Part shown: one piece after another, positions 14,971 to 23,289 of the stretch
Position numbering within the stretch: the stretch's first letter is position 1
Layout: every line of letters begins with the position of its first letter
Source: Pullilachnospira_A gallistercoris
GTDB lineage: Bacteria > Bacillota > Clostridia > Lachnospirales > Lachnospiraceae
Direction of reading: 5' to 3'
Length of the DNA: 28,750 nt
Assembly (NCBI GenBank): GCA_018712125.1
Contig: DVHM01000087.1
Span: forward strand, 1 to 28,750
Program-made: the position numbers and the translations under genes
The notes under the pieces: generated by a model
The model's input: only the letters and a program-made list of their open reading frames with translations
What the model was told of the DNA's origin: nothing
Database searches by the model: none

Positions 14971-17394
14971 ATGCAAAAAATGGATTTCAACAGAGGCTGG
15001 AGCGTACAGCGAGAGGGGGAGGATGTGGTCAAGACCGTATGCCTCCCCCACGACGCAATGATATATGAGTCCAGGAGCAAAGATGCCGCCACAGCCGGGG
15101 CCAGCGGATACTTCCGGGAGGGGAAGTATATCTATCGGAAGATGCTGCAGGTTCCCCGGGACTGGGAGGAGAAGACCGTTCTCCTGGAATGCGAGGGCGT
15201 CTACCAGAACGCGGAGGTTCAGGTAAACGGAGCCCGGGCAGCGGTAAGGCCTTACGGTTACACCAATTTCTTTGTGGATCTTGGCTCGTTTCTTACCTTC
15301 GGAGCGGAAAATGAGATTACCGTGGTGGCGGACAACAGTAAAGCGCCCAACAGCCGCTGGTATTCCGGCAGCGGAATGTACCGGGAGGCGCAGCTTTATG
15401 TGGGACCGAAGACCTGCATTCTGCCGGAGGGCGTGAAGGTGTCCGTGCTGGATCAGGAGCGGATCCGGGTAGATGTGGAGCTGACCGGGCCGGGCGCAAA
15501 AGAGTCGGATGATCAGCTGGAGGTGGAGATCCTCTTTGAGGGGCGAAAGATTGCCACGGCCCAGGGCAATCACGCAGAGATTGTCATTCCCGATGTGAAA
15601 CTCTGGGATGAGGAACACCCGGATCTCTATCAGTGCAGGGTAACCCTGAAGAAGGAGGGAGACGTGGCAGACGAGGCTGCGGTGTCCTTTGGCATGCGGA
15701 TTGTCACCTGGAGCGGAGACGGTTTCTTCGTCAACGGAAATCCGGTGCTTCTGCGGGGAGCCTGTATCCATCACGACAACGGTGTTCTCGGCGCCTGCGC
15801 TTTTCGGGACGCGGAGTGGAGAAGAGTGAAGATCCTGAAGGAAGCCGGATTTAACGCGATCCGAAGCGCCCACAACCCGATTTCCAAGGCGATGCTGGAC
15901 GCCTGCGACGCCCTGGGCATGTATGTGATGGATGAGACCTTCGACATGTGGATCATTCACAAGAATCCCTATGATTACGGGGACGAAGCCTTCCGCCAGT
16001 GGTGGAAACAGGATGTGTCCGCCATGGTGTCAAAGGATTACAATCATCCGTCGGTGGTCATGTACTCCATCGGAAACGAAATCTCGGAACTGGGTCTTGC
16101 GGAAGGGCAGGAGATCTGCCGGCAGATGGCGGATTTTATCCGTGATATGGACAAAAGCCGGGCCATTACCTGCGGGATCAACCTGATGCTGGCCACAATG
16201 GCGGCCAAGGGAAAGGGACTGTACGGTACGGACAAGGACGGCAAGGAGAAGCAGACCGGTTCCCAGAGTATGGATTCCGTTCCCACCAGCACAGTATTTA
16301 ATTTGATGATGAACAAGATGGGCGGGATCATGGACAAGATGGCATCCGGCAAGGCGGCGGATAAGGTTGCCGACGCGGTGGATCCCTTCCTCGATATTCC
16401 CGGATACAATTACGCGACTTCCCGTTACAGAAAAGAGCTGGAAAAACATCCCGAGCGGACGATTGTGGGATCGGAGACACTGCCCAAGAGTCTCTACAGG
16501 AACTGGCAGCTGGTAAAGAAATTGCCGGGACTGGTGGGAGATTTCATGTGGACCGGATGGGACTATCTGGGCGAGGCCGGTATCGGAACCGTGCGCTATA
16601 CGGATCGGAAGACAAAAAAGGATACGGAGGATGGTCTGATTGTATCGGGAGGCCCCGGCGTCATCGATATCTGCGGAAAAATGCGTCCGGAGGTGTACTG
16701 GGATCAGATCATCTGGGGACTTCGAAAGGAGCCTGCCATCGGGGTCAATCCCTACACCCACGCCCGGGATTTCCAGGGCATGTCCATGTGGCGTGACACG
16801 GATGCGGTGGAGAGCTGGTCCTGGGAGGGCTGCGAGGGCGAAAAATGCGATGTGGTGGTCTACGGCGCCGGGGATCACGCGAAGCTTTTTGTCAACGGAA
16901 AATGTGTCGGCAAGAAGAAAATCAAGGAGTGCAAGGCGATTTTCCCGAAGGTGGCTTACGAGCCCGGAAGTATTTCCGCGGCAATCTACGACGCCTCCGG
17001 CTGGGAACTGGCCAGAACCAAGATGCGCTCCGCCTCCGGCAGGACCCAGATTCAGCTGACGCCGGAGAAGAGTGTGCTTTCGGCCAACGGACAGGATCTC
17101 TGTTTCCTGGAGATCGATCTGACCGGGGAAAACGGAATAACCAAGTCCTCCGTGGATCAGAAGCTGACGGTGGCTGTGGAAGGAGCGGGAGTTCTGCAGG
17201 CTTTCGGCTCCGCGAGACCGCATATGGCGGAGGATTTCGTGAGCGCGTCCCACACCACGTATTACGGTAAGGCCCTGGCTGTTATCCGGGCAGGATATGA
17301 ACCGGGAAATATCCGGGTTACCGTGTCCGGCGACGGACTGAAAACCCAGGAGAGAATTCTGGAGGTAGTGCCTTCGGAGACGACGGCCATCTAG
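14971..17394 (+). CDS. Glycoside hydrolase family 2 enzyme with Met-rich insertion in the catalytic barrel
   Basis: An 807-residue cytoplasmic protein without signal peptide. The start at 14971 lies 6 nt after GGGAGG. Sugar-binding jelly roll (~1-145), Ig-like domain (~150-240), catalytic TIM barrel (~245-590), then C-terminal Ig-like domains (~610-800). The acid/base is E370 in SIGNE and the nucleophile E502 in IVGSE. Residues ~410-475, between them, are a helical-looking insertion with many Met (LMMNKMGGIMDKM). The enzyme should be a retaining beta-glycosidase; the substrate is not resolved. It differs in architecture from the GH2 at 4055, so the two are not recent duplicates. It has its own promoter, with an inverted repeat around it. 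Confidence 0.92.
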   Translation: MQKMDFNRGWSVQREGEDVVKTVCLPHDAMIYESRSKDAATAGASGYFREGKYIYRKMLQVPRDWEEKTVLLECEGVYQNAEVQVNGARAAVRPYGYTNFFVDLGSFLTFGAENEITVVADNSKAPNSRWYSGSGMYREAQLYVGPKTCILPEGVKVSVLDQERIRVDVELTGPGAKESDDQLEVEILFEGRKIATAQGNHAEIVIPDVKLWDEEHPDLYQCRVTLKKEGDVADEAAVSFGMRIVTWSGDGFFVNGNPVLLRGACIHHDNGVLGACAFRDAEWRRVKILKEAGFNAIRSAHNPISKAMLDACDALGMYVMDETFDMWIIHKNPYDYGDEAFRQWWKQDVSAMVSKDYNHPSVVMYSIGNEISELGLAEGQEICRQMADFIRDMDKSRAITCGINLMLATMAAKGKGLYGTDKDGKEKQTGSQSMDSVPTSTVFNLMMNKMGGIMDKMASGKAADKVADAVDPFLDIPGYNYATSRYRKELEKHPERTIVGSETLPKSLYRNWQLVKKLPGLVGDFMWTGWDYLGEAGIGTVRYTDRKTKKDTEDGLIVSGGPGVIDICGKMRPEVYWDQIIWGLRKEPAIGVNPYTHARDFQGMSMWRDTDAVESWSWEGCEGEKCDVVVYGAGDHAKLFVNGKCVGKKKIKECKAIFPKVAYEPGSISAAIYDASGWELARTKMRSASGRTQIQLTPEKSVLSANGQDLCFLEIDLTGENGITKSSVDQKLTVAVEGAGVLQAFGSARPHMAEDFVSASHTTYYGKALAVIRAGYEPGNIRVTVSGDGLKTQERILEVVPSETTAI

Positions 17395-17467
17395 GCGTTC
17401 ATCTGACAGGCTGTTGATATTTGTACAGCTTCCGGCGGGGGCCGGGAGCCGGAAAGGGAGTGGTTTT

Positions 17468-18862
17468 ATGGTTTATCGGTGCAGGGTCTGCGGGTATCTT
17501 TTCGATGAGGAGAAGGAGGGAACGAGTATTTCCCAGTTGAAGGAATGCCCGGTGTGCGGACAGCTGGCGGAGAATTTTGTTCCGGTAGAGACGGACGGAG
17601 GGAGCGCTGCGGAAAATGCCGCGGAGAATGCCGCGGAGAATCTGGAATATCCGAAAGAGACCCGCAAAACCGACGCGGAGTACCGCTGCATGAACCGGAT
17701 TCAGGCTATGGCGGTAACCGGAAAGTCGGTTATCGAGGCGATGGGGACGCGTATGCCGATGCCGGGATGGGATGATATTCTGATTCTCGGCGGGCAGCTC
17801 AACCCGCCGCCCCTGATGGAACATGATCCGGTGGTTACCACTACCGTCATCGGAAAGAACGCCAAGCGGCCCATGATCTTAAAGGGACCGGTGTACATTT
17901 CCCACATGTCCTTCGGGGCGCTTTCGAGGGAGATGAAGATCGCCCTGGCAAAGGGCAGCGCTATGGCCGGCACCGCCATGTGCAGCGGCGAGGGAGGTAT
18001 TCTGCCGGAGGAGCGGGACGCAGCCTACCGGTATATCTTTGAGTATGTTCCGAACAAATACAGTGTGACAGATGAAAATCTGAGAAGAGCCGACGCTGTG
18101 GAGATCAAGATCGGTCAGGGGACCAAGCCGGGGATGGGCGGTCATCTGCCGGGGGAGAAAGTGACGCCGGAGATTGCGAAGATCCGCAACAAGCCTCTGG
18201 GGGAGGATGTGATCAGCCCCTCCCGATTCGCGGAGATTTCCACCAGAGAAGACCTGCGGGATTTGGTAAGCAGCCTGCGGGCGCGAAGCGACGGGCGGCC
18301 CATCGGCATCAAGATCGCGGCGGGACATATCGAGCGGGATCTGGAGCACTGTGTCTTCGCGGAACCGGATTTCGTGACCATTGACGGGCGGGGCGGAGCA
18401 ACCGGGGCCTCTCCGGCTATTGTGCGGGACGCCACCAGCGTGCCGACGATTTACGCTCTGTATCGGGCAAGAAAATATCTGGACTCTGCAGGCTCGGACA
18501 TTTCCCTGGTTATTACCGGAGGCCTGCGGGTGTCCTCGGATTTTGCCAAGGCGCTGGCCATGGGAGCGGACGCGATCGCGGTGGCCTCGGCGGCGATGGT
18601 GGCCGCGGGATGTCAGCAGTACCGCATCTGCGGCAGCGGATACTGCCCGGTGGGTGCGGCAACTCAGGATCCGGCCCTGCGCAGCCGTTTCTCTGTGGAC
18701 AAGGCGGCGAAGCGCGTGGCAAATTATCTGAATGTCAGTTTCGAGGAGTTGAAGACATTCGCAAGAATTACCGGACATGATCATCTCCACGACTTGTGTG
18801 TGGAGGATCTCTGTACAATTAATCGTGAGGTATCTGAATATACCAATATTCAGCATGCATAA
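17468..18862 (+). CDS. Rubredoxin-like domain fused to FMN-binding glutamate-synthase-like domain
   Basis: A 464-residue protein. The start at 17468 follows AAAGGGAG; the upstream in-frame sequence lacks a site. Residues 1-35 form a rubredoxin-like knuckle pair with C5, C8, C27 and C30. A low-complexity AAEN repeat linker follows (47-58). Residues ~75-455 match the FMN/iron-sulphur synthase domain of glutamate synthase: SFGALSREMKIALAKG, CSGEGG, IGQGTKPGMGGHLPG, GRGGATGASP, and a CX5CX4C cluster motif (C382, C388, C393) for a 3Fe-4S centre. The amidotransferase domain of full-length GltB is absent, so a true glutamate synthase role is uncertain; an oxidoreductase is equally possible. It sits 25 bp before rubrerythrin, pointing to a redox or oxygen-stress link. 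Confidence 0.88.
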   Translation: MVYRCRVCGYLFDEEKEGTSISQLKECPVCGQLAENFVPVETDGGSAAENAAENAAENLEYPKETRKTDAEYRCMNRIQAMAVTGKSVIEAMGTRMPMPGWDDILILGGQLNPPPLMEHDPVVTTTVIGKNAKRPMILKGPVYISHMSFGALSREMKIALAKGSAMAGTAMCSGEGGILPEERDAAYRYIFEYVPNKYSVTDENLRRADAVEIKIGQGTKPGMGGHLPGEKVTPEIAKIRNKPLGEDVISPSRFAEISTREDLRDLVSSLRARSDGRPIGIKIAAGHIERDLEHCVFAEPDFVTIDGRGGATGASPAIVRDATSVPTIYALYRARKYLDSAGSDISLVITGGLRVSSDFAKALAMGADAIAVASAAMVAAGCQQYRICGSGYCPVGAATQDPALRSRFSVDKAAKRVANYLNVSFEELKTFARITGHDHLHDLCVEDLCTINREVSEYTNIQHA

Positions 18863-18887
18863 AACAAAAGAATAGGAGGAATCTGTT

Positions 18888-19430
18888 ATGGCAGAGAACA
18901 AGTATGCAGGAACACAGACAGAAAAGAATCTGGAGGCGGCTTTCGCCGGAGAATCCCAGGCGAGAAACAAGTACACCTACTTCGCTTCCGTGGCAAAGAA
19001 GGAGGGGTACGAGCAGATCTCCGCGCTGTTTTTAAAGACGGCGGACAATGAGAAAGAGCACGCGAAGATGTGGTTCAAGGAACTGCAGGGCATCGGCGAC
19101 ACCGCCCAGAACCTGGCTGCAGCCGCAGAGGGAGAGAATTACGAGTGGACCGACATGTACGACGGCTTCGCAAAGACCGCTGACGAGGAGGGATTCCCGG
19201 AGCTGGCGGCAAAATTCCGTCTGGTGGCAGAAATCGAGCGCCATCATGAGGAGCGTTACCGTGCGCTGTTGAAGAACGTGGAGACGGCTCAGGTATTTGC
19301 CAAGAGCGAGGTCAAGGTATGGGAGTGCCGCAACTGCGGACATATCGTTGTGGGCACCAGCGCGCCGGAAGTTTGTCCGACCTGCAATCATCCCCAGAGT
19401 TTCTTTGAGTTACATGCGGAGAATTATTAA
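18888..19430 (+). CDS. rbr: Rubrerythrin
   Basis: A 180-residue non-haem iron protein that reduces peroxide in anaerobes. AGGAGG lies just upstream of the ATG. The N-terminal four-helix domain (~1-140) carries the di-iron ligands: E22, E55 with H58 (EKEH), and E117 with H120 (EIERHH). The C-terminal rubredoxin domain holds C147, C150, C163 and C166, spaced CxxC...CxxC. It is probably cotranscribed with the upstream rubredoxin/glutamate-synthase-like protein, which could be its electron partner (inference). A strong terminator follows. Confidence 0.97.
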   Translation: MAENKYAGTQTEKNLEAAFAGESQARNKYTYFASVAKKEGYEQISALFLKTADNEKEHAKMWFKELQGIGDTAQNLAAAAEGENYEWTDMYDGFAKTADEEGFPELAAKFRLVAEIERHHEERYRALLKNVETAQVFAKSEVKVWECRNCGHIVVGTSAPEVCPTCNHPQSFFELHAENY

Positions 19431-19446
19431 GTCATCAGGCAACGAA

Positions 19447-19482
19447 AAAACTGCCGGAGGCCATTGCGCTTCCGGCAGTTTT
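19447..19482. terminator. Bidirectional terminator after rubrerythrin
   Basis: A perfect 12-bp stem (19447-19458 with 19471-19482), with A-run on the left and T-run on the right. It can stop rbr on the plus strand and the convergent regulator on the minus strand. Confidence 0.9.
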
Positions 19483-19514
19483 GAGATATGACGACCTTTG
19501 CATCGCGAAAAAGT

Positions 19515-20024
19515 CTATTCATTCTGGTATTGTTCCAGAAGTTCCCTGTTGATCTTTCCCTCGGAGAGGGTCTTCTCCACCCACAGATGCAGGGAATCTA
19601 CCGCCAGAGAGACATCCTCCAGGTGTTCCTGGATGCTGGCAAAGTCCGGGATCTCATCGTCGGAAATCTGACCGTCTCTGGAAATCTCAATGAGGCGGTT
19701 GGTCAGCGGAAACATGGCGTTTAGGCTGGCCACGGTCTCCAGAATGATGTTCGGCAGCTCGCTCATCTCCACGGCAGGGACGTACTTTTTCCCGATAGGG
19801 CATTGGTGGGAGCAGTAGAAATTGCAGAGATCCGGAGCCTTATAACACTCCGCCATGCGGATCACGTCCTCCGGGTCAGGAAGCAGTTTCTCGTTTTCAA
19901 TCCGCTCGATCCGGTCCTCTGAGACGGTGTCCAGAAGTTCTGCCGCCTTCTCACGGGTCAGATCGTTCTGTTCCCGGTAGCGCTGATAGATGGTTTTGTT
20001 CTCTTTGGTTGATTTTCTTCCCAT
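19515..20024 (-). CDS. XRE-type helix-turn-helix regulator with Cys cluster
   Basis: A 169-residue protein. Residues ~10-65 resemble a Cro/CI helix-turn-helix: IYQRYREQNDLTREKAAELLDTVSEDRIERIENEKLLPDPEDVIRMAECY. A C-x3-C-x3-C motif follows (CNFYCSHQC, near 67-75), a possible metal or iron-sulphur site. The remaining ~90 residues are predicted helical and acidic. The start follows AGGAAGAGGA on the reverse strand. It is divergent from yccF and convergent with rbr, ending near the shared terminator. Target and ligand are unknown. Confidence 0.75.
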   Translation of the reverse strand: MGRKSTKENKTIYQRYREQNDLTREKAAELLDTVSEDRIERIENEKLLPDPEDVIRMAECYKAPDLCNFYCSHQCPIGKKYVPAVEMSELPNIILETVASLNAMFPLTNRLIEISRDGQISDDEIPDFASIQEHLEDVSLAVDSLHLWVEKTLSEGKINRELLEQYQNE

Positions 20025-20115
20025 GATGTCAAATCCTCTTCCTATTTTGCGGCAGCTGCGGAAATAGATCGGGATAATTCCAGATCTTTCTCCTTTATTC
20101 CGCTCTGGAGAAAAT

Positions 20116-20121
20116 TATAAT
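20116..20121 (+). promoter_or_regulatory. Probable -10 element for the YccF gene
   Basis: A perfect TATAAT 36 bp before the ATG. The sequence at the -35 position (TTTATT-like, 20094-20099) is weak. Confidence 0.5.
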
Positions 20122-20156
20122 GGAACTATAAATCAAATACAAGGGAAGGAGAAAAA

Positions 20157-20516
20157 ATGAGTATCTTAGGAAACATCCTGTGGTTTGTCTTTGGAGGGGC
20201 AATCAGCGGATTGTCCTGGTGCCTGGCTGGAGTGCTCTGGTGCATTTCCATCGTGGGCATTCCCGTTGGGCTTCAGTGTTTCAAGATTGCCGGACTGACA
20301 TTTTTCCCCTTTGGGAAGGAAGTCATCTACGGCGGCGGAGCGGGATCCTTGCTTTTAAATGTCTTTTGGATTATCTTATCCGGTCTGCCCCTGGCGCTGG
20401 AACATCTGGTGTTCGGGGCAATCCTCTGTGTGACTATCGTGGGAATTCCCTTCGGTCTGCAGCAGTTCAAGCTGGCAAAGCTGGCGCTGATGCCTTTTGG
20501 TGCGGCGGTCGTTTAG
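20157..20516 (+). CDS. YccF-domain inner membrane protein
   Basis: A 119-residue hydrophobic protein with two similar halves, each ending in the pattern IVGIP.GLQ.FK...L...PFG (near 32-53 and 94-115). This is the hallmark duplicated YccF (DUF307) domain. About four membrane segments are expected. AAGGGAAGGAG precedes the ATG. The function of the family is not established. It is monocistronic: a terminator overlaps its stop codon. Confidence 0.9.
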   Translation: MSILGNILWFVFGGAISGLSWCLAGVLWCISIVGIPVGLQCFKIAGLTFFPFGKEVIYGGGAGSLLLNVFWIILSGLPLALEHLVFGAILCVTIVGIPFGLQQFKLAKLALMPFGAAVV

Positions 20517-20530
20517 ACCGCCGTGTTTTT
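20503..20530 (+). terminator. Terminator overlapping the end of the YccF gene
   Basis: An 8-bp stem CGGCGGTC/GACCGCCG (20503-20510 with 20516-20523), followed by GTTTTT. The stop codon lies in the loop. Confidence 0.8.
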
Positions 20531-20534
20531 ATTC

Positions 20535-20563
20535 TTGCAAACATCGCGTTTTTCGAGCATAAT
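20535..20563 (+). promoter_or_regulatory. Promoter of the PIN/NYN-like gene
   Basis: TTGCAA (20535-20540), a 17-bp spacer, then CATAAT (20558-20563), 44 bp before the ATG. Confidence 0.65.
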
Positions 20564-20607
20564 AGAAAGGACATCAGAAGACAATAGAAAGCAGAGGAGA
20601 ACGTAGG

Positions 20608-21855
20608 ATGAGCGTTTATTTGATTGACTACGAGAATGTGCACGCCTCGGGACTGGCCGGCGTGGAGAATTGCGGGATAGAGGATGAGATTATTTTGCTG
20701 TACGGAAATGACACCTCAACGATTCCCATGGAGCTGCACATTCAGATCGCGAATTCCAAGGGAAAGGTGCAGTACCACAAGATTGAGCGGACGGGAAAGA
20801 ACTATCTGGATTTTCAGCTCTCCACCATCGCCGGTTTCCTCGTGGGAACAACCCGGCAGACAGAGTTTGTGATTGTGAGCCGGGACAGCGGCTATGACGC
20901 GGTGCTGGATTACTGGAACGATGAGCGTCTGGCGGACCGGGTGGTGCACTTCTGCCGCAGGGCGAGTATCGCCGAGGCCGAGGAGGCCAGAGACCGGGAG
21001 GATAAGGATTCCAGAAAGCGCCGTCAGGGAAAGAAAAACGGGAAGAAAAATCCGTTTTCCAACGAGAAGAGAGACTCCGGCGCGAAGCAGGAACCGGTAA
21101 GTGAGACGGCAGCAGCGGACAGGCTTCCGGTCGTTTCGCCCCAGCAGCTTCCGAATGTGGTGGAGGAAAAGAAGAAACAGGTTCCGGCGGAAGTAAAACC
21201 CCGGGGCGGTAAGAAGGGAAAGAATCAGGGAAGAAAGGCTGAGGAGCAGGACGCAGTCGCGTCTGCTGAGCAGTCAGCGCAGGAAGCGGTACAGGAGAAC
21301 TGGGAGCAGCAGCCGACAAAGCAGGAGCGCCAGGAACAAAAGTCTACGGGACAACAGATTCAGGGGCAGGAGACTGTGAAGCAGCAGGTGGAAGCCGCGG
21401 ATCCTGCAGAGTCGGAAAAACAGGAGAAAAAGCAGCCGAAGAAGCAGGCGAAGAAGAAAAACGAGACAAAGGGTCGCGGAAAGAAAAAGCAGGAGTCTTC
21501 TCAGAAGGAAGAGAAAGGCGCTGAGAGCCAGGCAGATCGTCAGGAAAATTCCGATGTGAAGGGGAGTGCGGCGGAGAAGAAGCAGCCGAAGATTGTTCAG
21601 CCGAAAATTCAGGTGCAGGAGTTTCCGGATCCGGAGCAGGAGAGAAGAGAGCCTGTGGAGATTACCGAGTCCGTGAAGAAGAAAATCCGTGTAGCGGTCA
21701 AGGGATTGGGATTGAAACCTACCGATTACACCAAGATTTACAAGCTCTGCAAGAAATCTCAGGACAAGCAGGAACTGTATCAGAATCTGGTGCACAGCCT
21801 GAAGCAGGAGAAAGGATCCCAGGTCTACAAGGCGATTGTGGGTATTATTTTTTGA
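20608..21855 (+). CDS. PIN/NYN-like putative RNase with long K/E/Q-rich linker and conserved C-terminal module
   Basis: A 415-residue protein in three parts. Residues 1-120 look like a PIN/NYN-like nuclease fold: YLIDYENVH places D7 and E9, with D68 in LDFQLST and D93/D97 in IVSRDSGYD, an acidic set that could bind a metal. Residues ~125-345 are low complexity, dominated by Lys, Glu and Gln, probably disordered and suited to RNA or ribosome contact. Residues ~350-415 are a compact helical module (VKKKIRVAVKGLGLKPTDYTKIYKLCKKS...). RNA cleavage is inferred from the fold only. It has its own promoter; the thioesterase gene follows 48 bp downstream. Confidence 0.75.
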   Translation: MSVYLIDYENVHASGLAGVENCGIEDEIILLYGNDTSTIPMELHIQIANSKGKVQYHKIERTGKNYLDFQLSTIAGFLVGTTRQTEFVIVSRDSGYDAVLDYWNDERLADRVVHFCRRASIAEAEEARDREDKDSRKRRQGKKNGKKNPFSNEKRDSGAKQEPVSETAAADRLPVVSPQQLPNVVEEKKKQVPAEVKPRGGKKGKNQGRKAEEQDAVASAEQSAQEAVQENWEQQPTKQERQEQKSTGQQIQGQETVKQQVEAADPAESEKQEKKQPKKQAKKKNETKGRGKKKQESSQKEEKGAESQADRQENSDVKGSAAEKKQPKIVQPKIQVQEFPDPEQERREPVEITESVKKKIRVAVKGLGLKPTDYTKIYKLCKKSQDKQELYQNLVHSLKQEKGSQVYKAIVGIIF

Positions 21856-21903
21856 GTGATCGGAAGCGAAGAGAGAAGTGACAAGAGGTAAGGAGGCAGC
21901 AGG

Positions 21904-22308
21904 GTGATAGATCGGAAATTGAGAGAACAGCTGGAGGAAGGTCTTGCCAGGGGATTTGCTCTGGATCTGGGTATTCATTTCCGGGAACTGGACGAGGGGT
22001 ACGCTGAACTGGAGATGCCGATGGAGGACCGCAAGCGCAATATCTACGGGATGGTTCACGGCGGCGCTCTCTACACGCTTCTGGACACTGCTTCCGGATT
22101 TGCGGTGCGCTCCTACGGCGACCGGGTGGTTACCCTGACGGGGACCGCCAACTATCTGGTGGCTGGAAAGGAGACCGCGTATCTTCTGGCAAAGGCGAAG
22201 GTTGTCCGAAAGGGCGGTCATACGGCGGTGGTATCCGCCGATGTCTTTGATGACAAGGGAACGCTTCTGGCAAACGGAAGTTTTACCTTCTACGTCCTGC
22301 GGGATTGA
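21904..22308 (+). CDS. PaaI-type hotdog-fold acyl-CoA thioesterase
   Basis: A 134-residue protein starting with GTG at 21904; AGGAGG (21891-21896) is 7 nt upstream, so the start is well supported. It has the family signature GMVHGGALYTLLDTASG, with HGG at 52-54 and the catalytic-type acidic D61. It also has the strand pattern of a single hotdog domain, ending in GSFTFYVLRD. It should hydrolyse an acyl- or aryl-CoA thioester; the substrate is unknown. It may be cotranscribed with the PIN-like gene, since no terminator is seen between them. Confidence 0.92.
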   Translation: MIDRKLREQLEEGLARGFALDLGIHFRELDEGYAELEMPMEDRKRNIYGMVHGGALYTLLDTASGFAVRSYGDRVVTLTGTANYLVAGKETAYLLAKAKVVRKGGHTAVVSADVFDDKGTLLANGSFTFYVLRD

Positions 22309-22327
22309 GAAGACAATTTTCGACAGG

Positions 22328-22357
22328 ATGCAACCGCATTCATCCGACGCATATAAT
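22328..22357 (+). promoter_or_regulatory. Possible promoter for the DUF4474-like/metallophosphoesterase pair
   Basis: A perfect TATAAT (22352-22357) with a poor -35 (ATGCAA, 22328-22333, 18-bp spacer). The gene start is 30 bp downstream. Confidence 0.4.
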
Positions 22358-22386
22358 AAAGCAAATACCGGAAAGGATGCGATTGT

Positions 22387-23289
22387 ATGTACTTTATTTT
22401 TGGAATATTTCTCGCGGCAGGGGTGGTCTGCGGCCTCGTGCTGCATTTCAGGAAGAAGGCTGTGATCCGGGAGATCTGCGGCATGTCTTCCTGCGAAAAA
22501 GCAGACAGACTTTGTGAATTACTGCATCCATGGGGGTTTACCTATCTGCCCTCCATGGATGTTTTGTCTTCCGGGAAAGATGCCTGGCAGCGGGAGTTCG
22601 GGTATCACGCGGCCTTTGACAGGAGCGCGCCCCATTTCCATATGATTTTCGACTGCGAGCCTGTCTATTTTGATTACCTGGGCGAGACCTGGCTGATTGA
22701 GTTCTGGAAGGGACAGTACGGGATTAACACCGGCGGGGAAATTGGCGTTTACCATGCCGGAAGACTGCTGGAATCCAACGAGCGGGAGAACGCTCATTTT
22801 CAGAGTGTTTCTGATGATCAGATGCTGCCGCTGTCTATGGAACTGACGGAGGGAGGCAGGAGAATTTTTTCCATCTGCGGCCGTCACTGGTGGCTGACTG
22901 GATTTGATGTGGGAAGATTTTCAAGGCCGGAAGAACTTGAGATGAAGATTTCTGTGACCTGTCCGGACAGGGAGATGGCGGAGGCTTTTGTGAAAGGGAT
23001 GCTGGAGGCTGGATATGACAGATGTGAACTGACCCTCTGCGACAGAACCGTGTCTCTCCTCTTTAACCGGCCGAGAAGCCAACAGGCAGCCTCCGGGAAA
23101 AGGTTCTTTGAGCGGTGCCAGCGGCGGCTGGCCCAGTGGAGCAATCGCCTCTGGTGCTCTCTCTACTGCTGGATTACCGGTGTATTCTGCAGCACGCTGG
23201 ACCGGATGCTGTATCTGTATCTGATGCTGCCCTTTATCTTCCGGCGTCTGGTGCGTTTCCGAAAGAGCAGGAGGCAACGATGCCCGTGA
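22387..23289 (+). CDS. DUF4474-like membrane-anchored protein of unknown function
   Basis: A 300-residue protein. Residues 1-21 are a hydrophobic N-terminal anchor. The middle contains FDYLGETWLIEFWKGQYGINTGGEIGVYHAG (near 96-126), which I recall as the core of DUF4474. C-terminal residues ~245-290 are hydrophobic and aromatic, with several Cys and Arg, and may associate with the membrane again. The assignment is by pattern only. GGAAAGGA lies ~9 nt upstream of the ATG. Its 3' end overlaps the next gene's start by 10 bp, implying coupled translation with the phosphoesterase. Confidence 0.7.
   Translation: MYFIFGIFLAAGVVCGLVLHFRKKAVIREICGMSSCEKADRLCELLHPWGFTYLPSMDVLSSGKDAWQREFGYHAAFDRSAPHFHMIFDCEPVYFDYLGETWLIEFWKGQYGINTGGEIGVYHAGRLLESNERENAHFQSVSDDQMLPLSMELTEGGRRIFSICGRHWWLTGFDVGRFSRPEELEMKISVTCPDREMAEAFVKGMLEAGYDRCELTLCDRTVSLLFNRPRSQQAASGKRFFERCQRRLAQWSNRLWCSLYCWITGVFCSTLDRMLYLYLMLPFIFRRLVRFRKSRRQRCP

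Noticed and set aside
17430..17454. Hairpin TTCCGGC/GCCGGAA as a terminator between GH2 and the glutamate-synthase-like gene
   Set aside because: No T-run follows; it abuts a ribosome binding site, so termination is unlikely.
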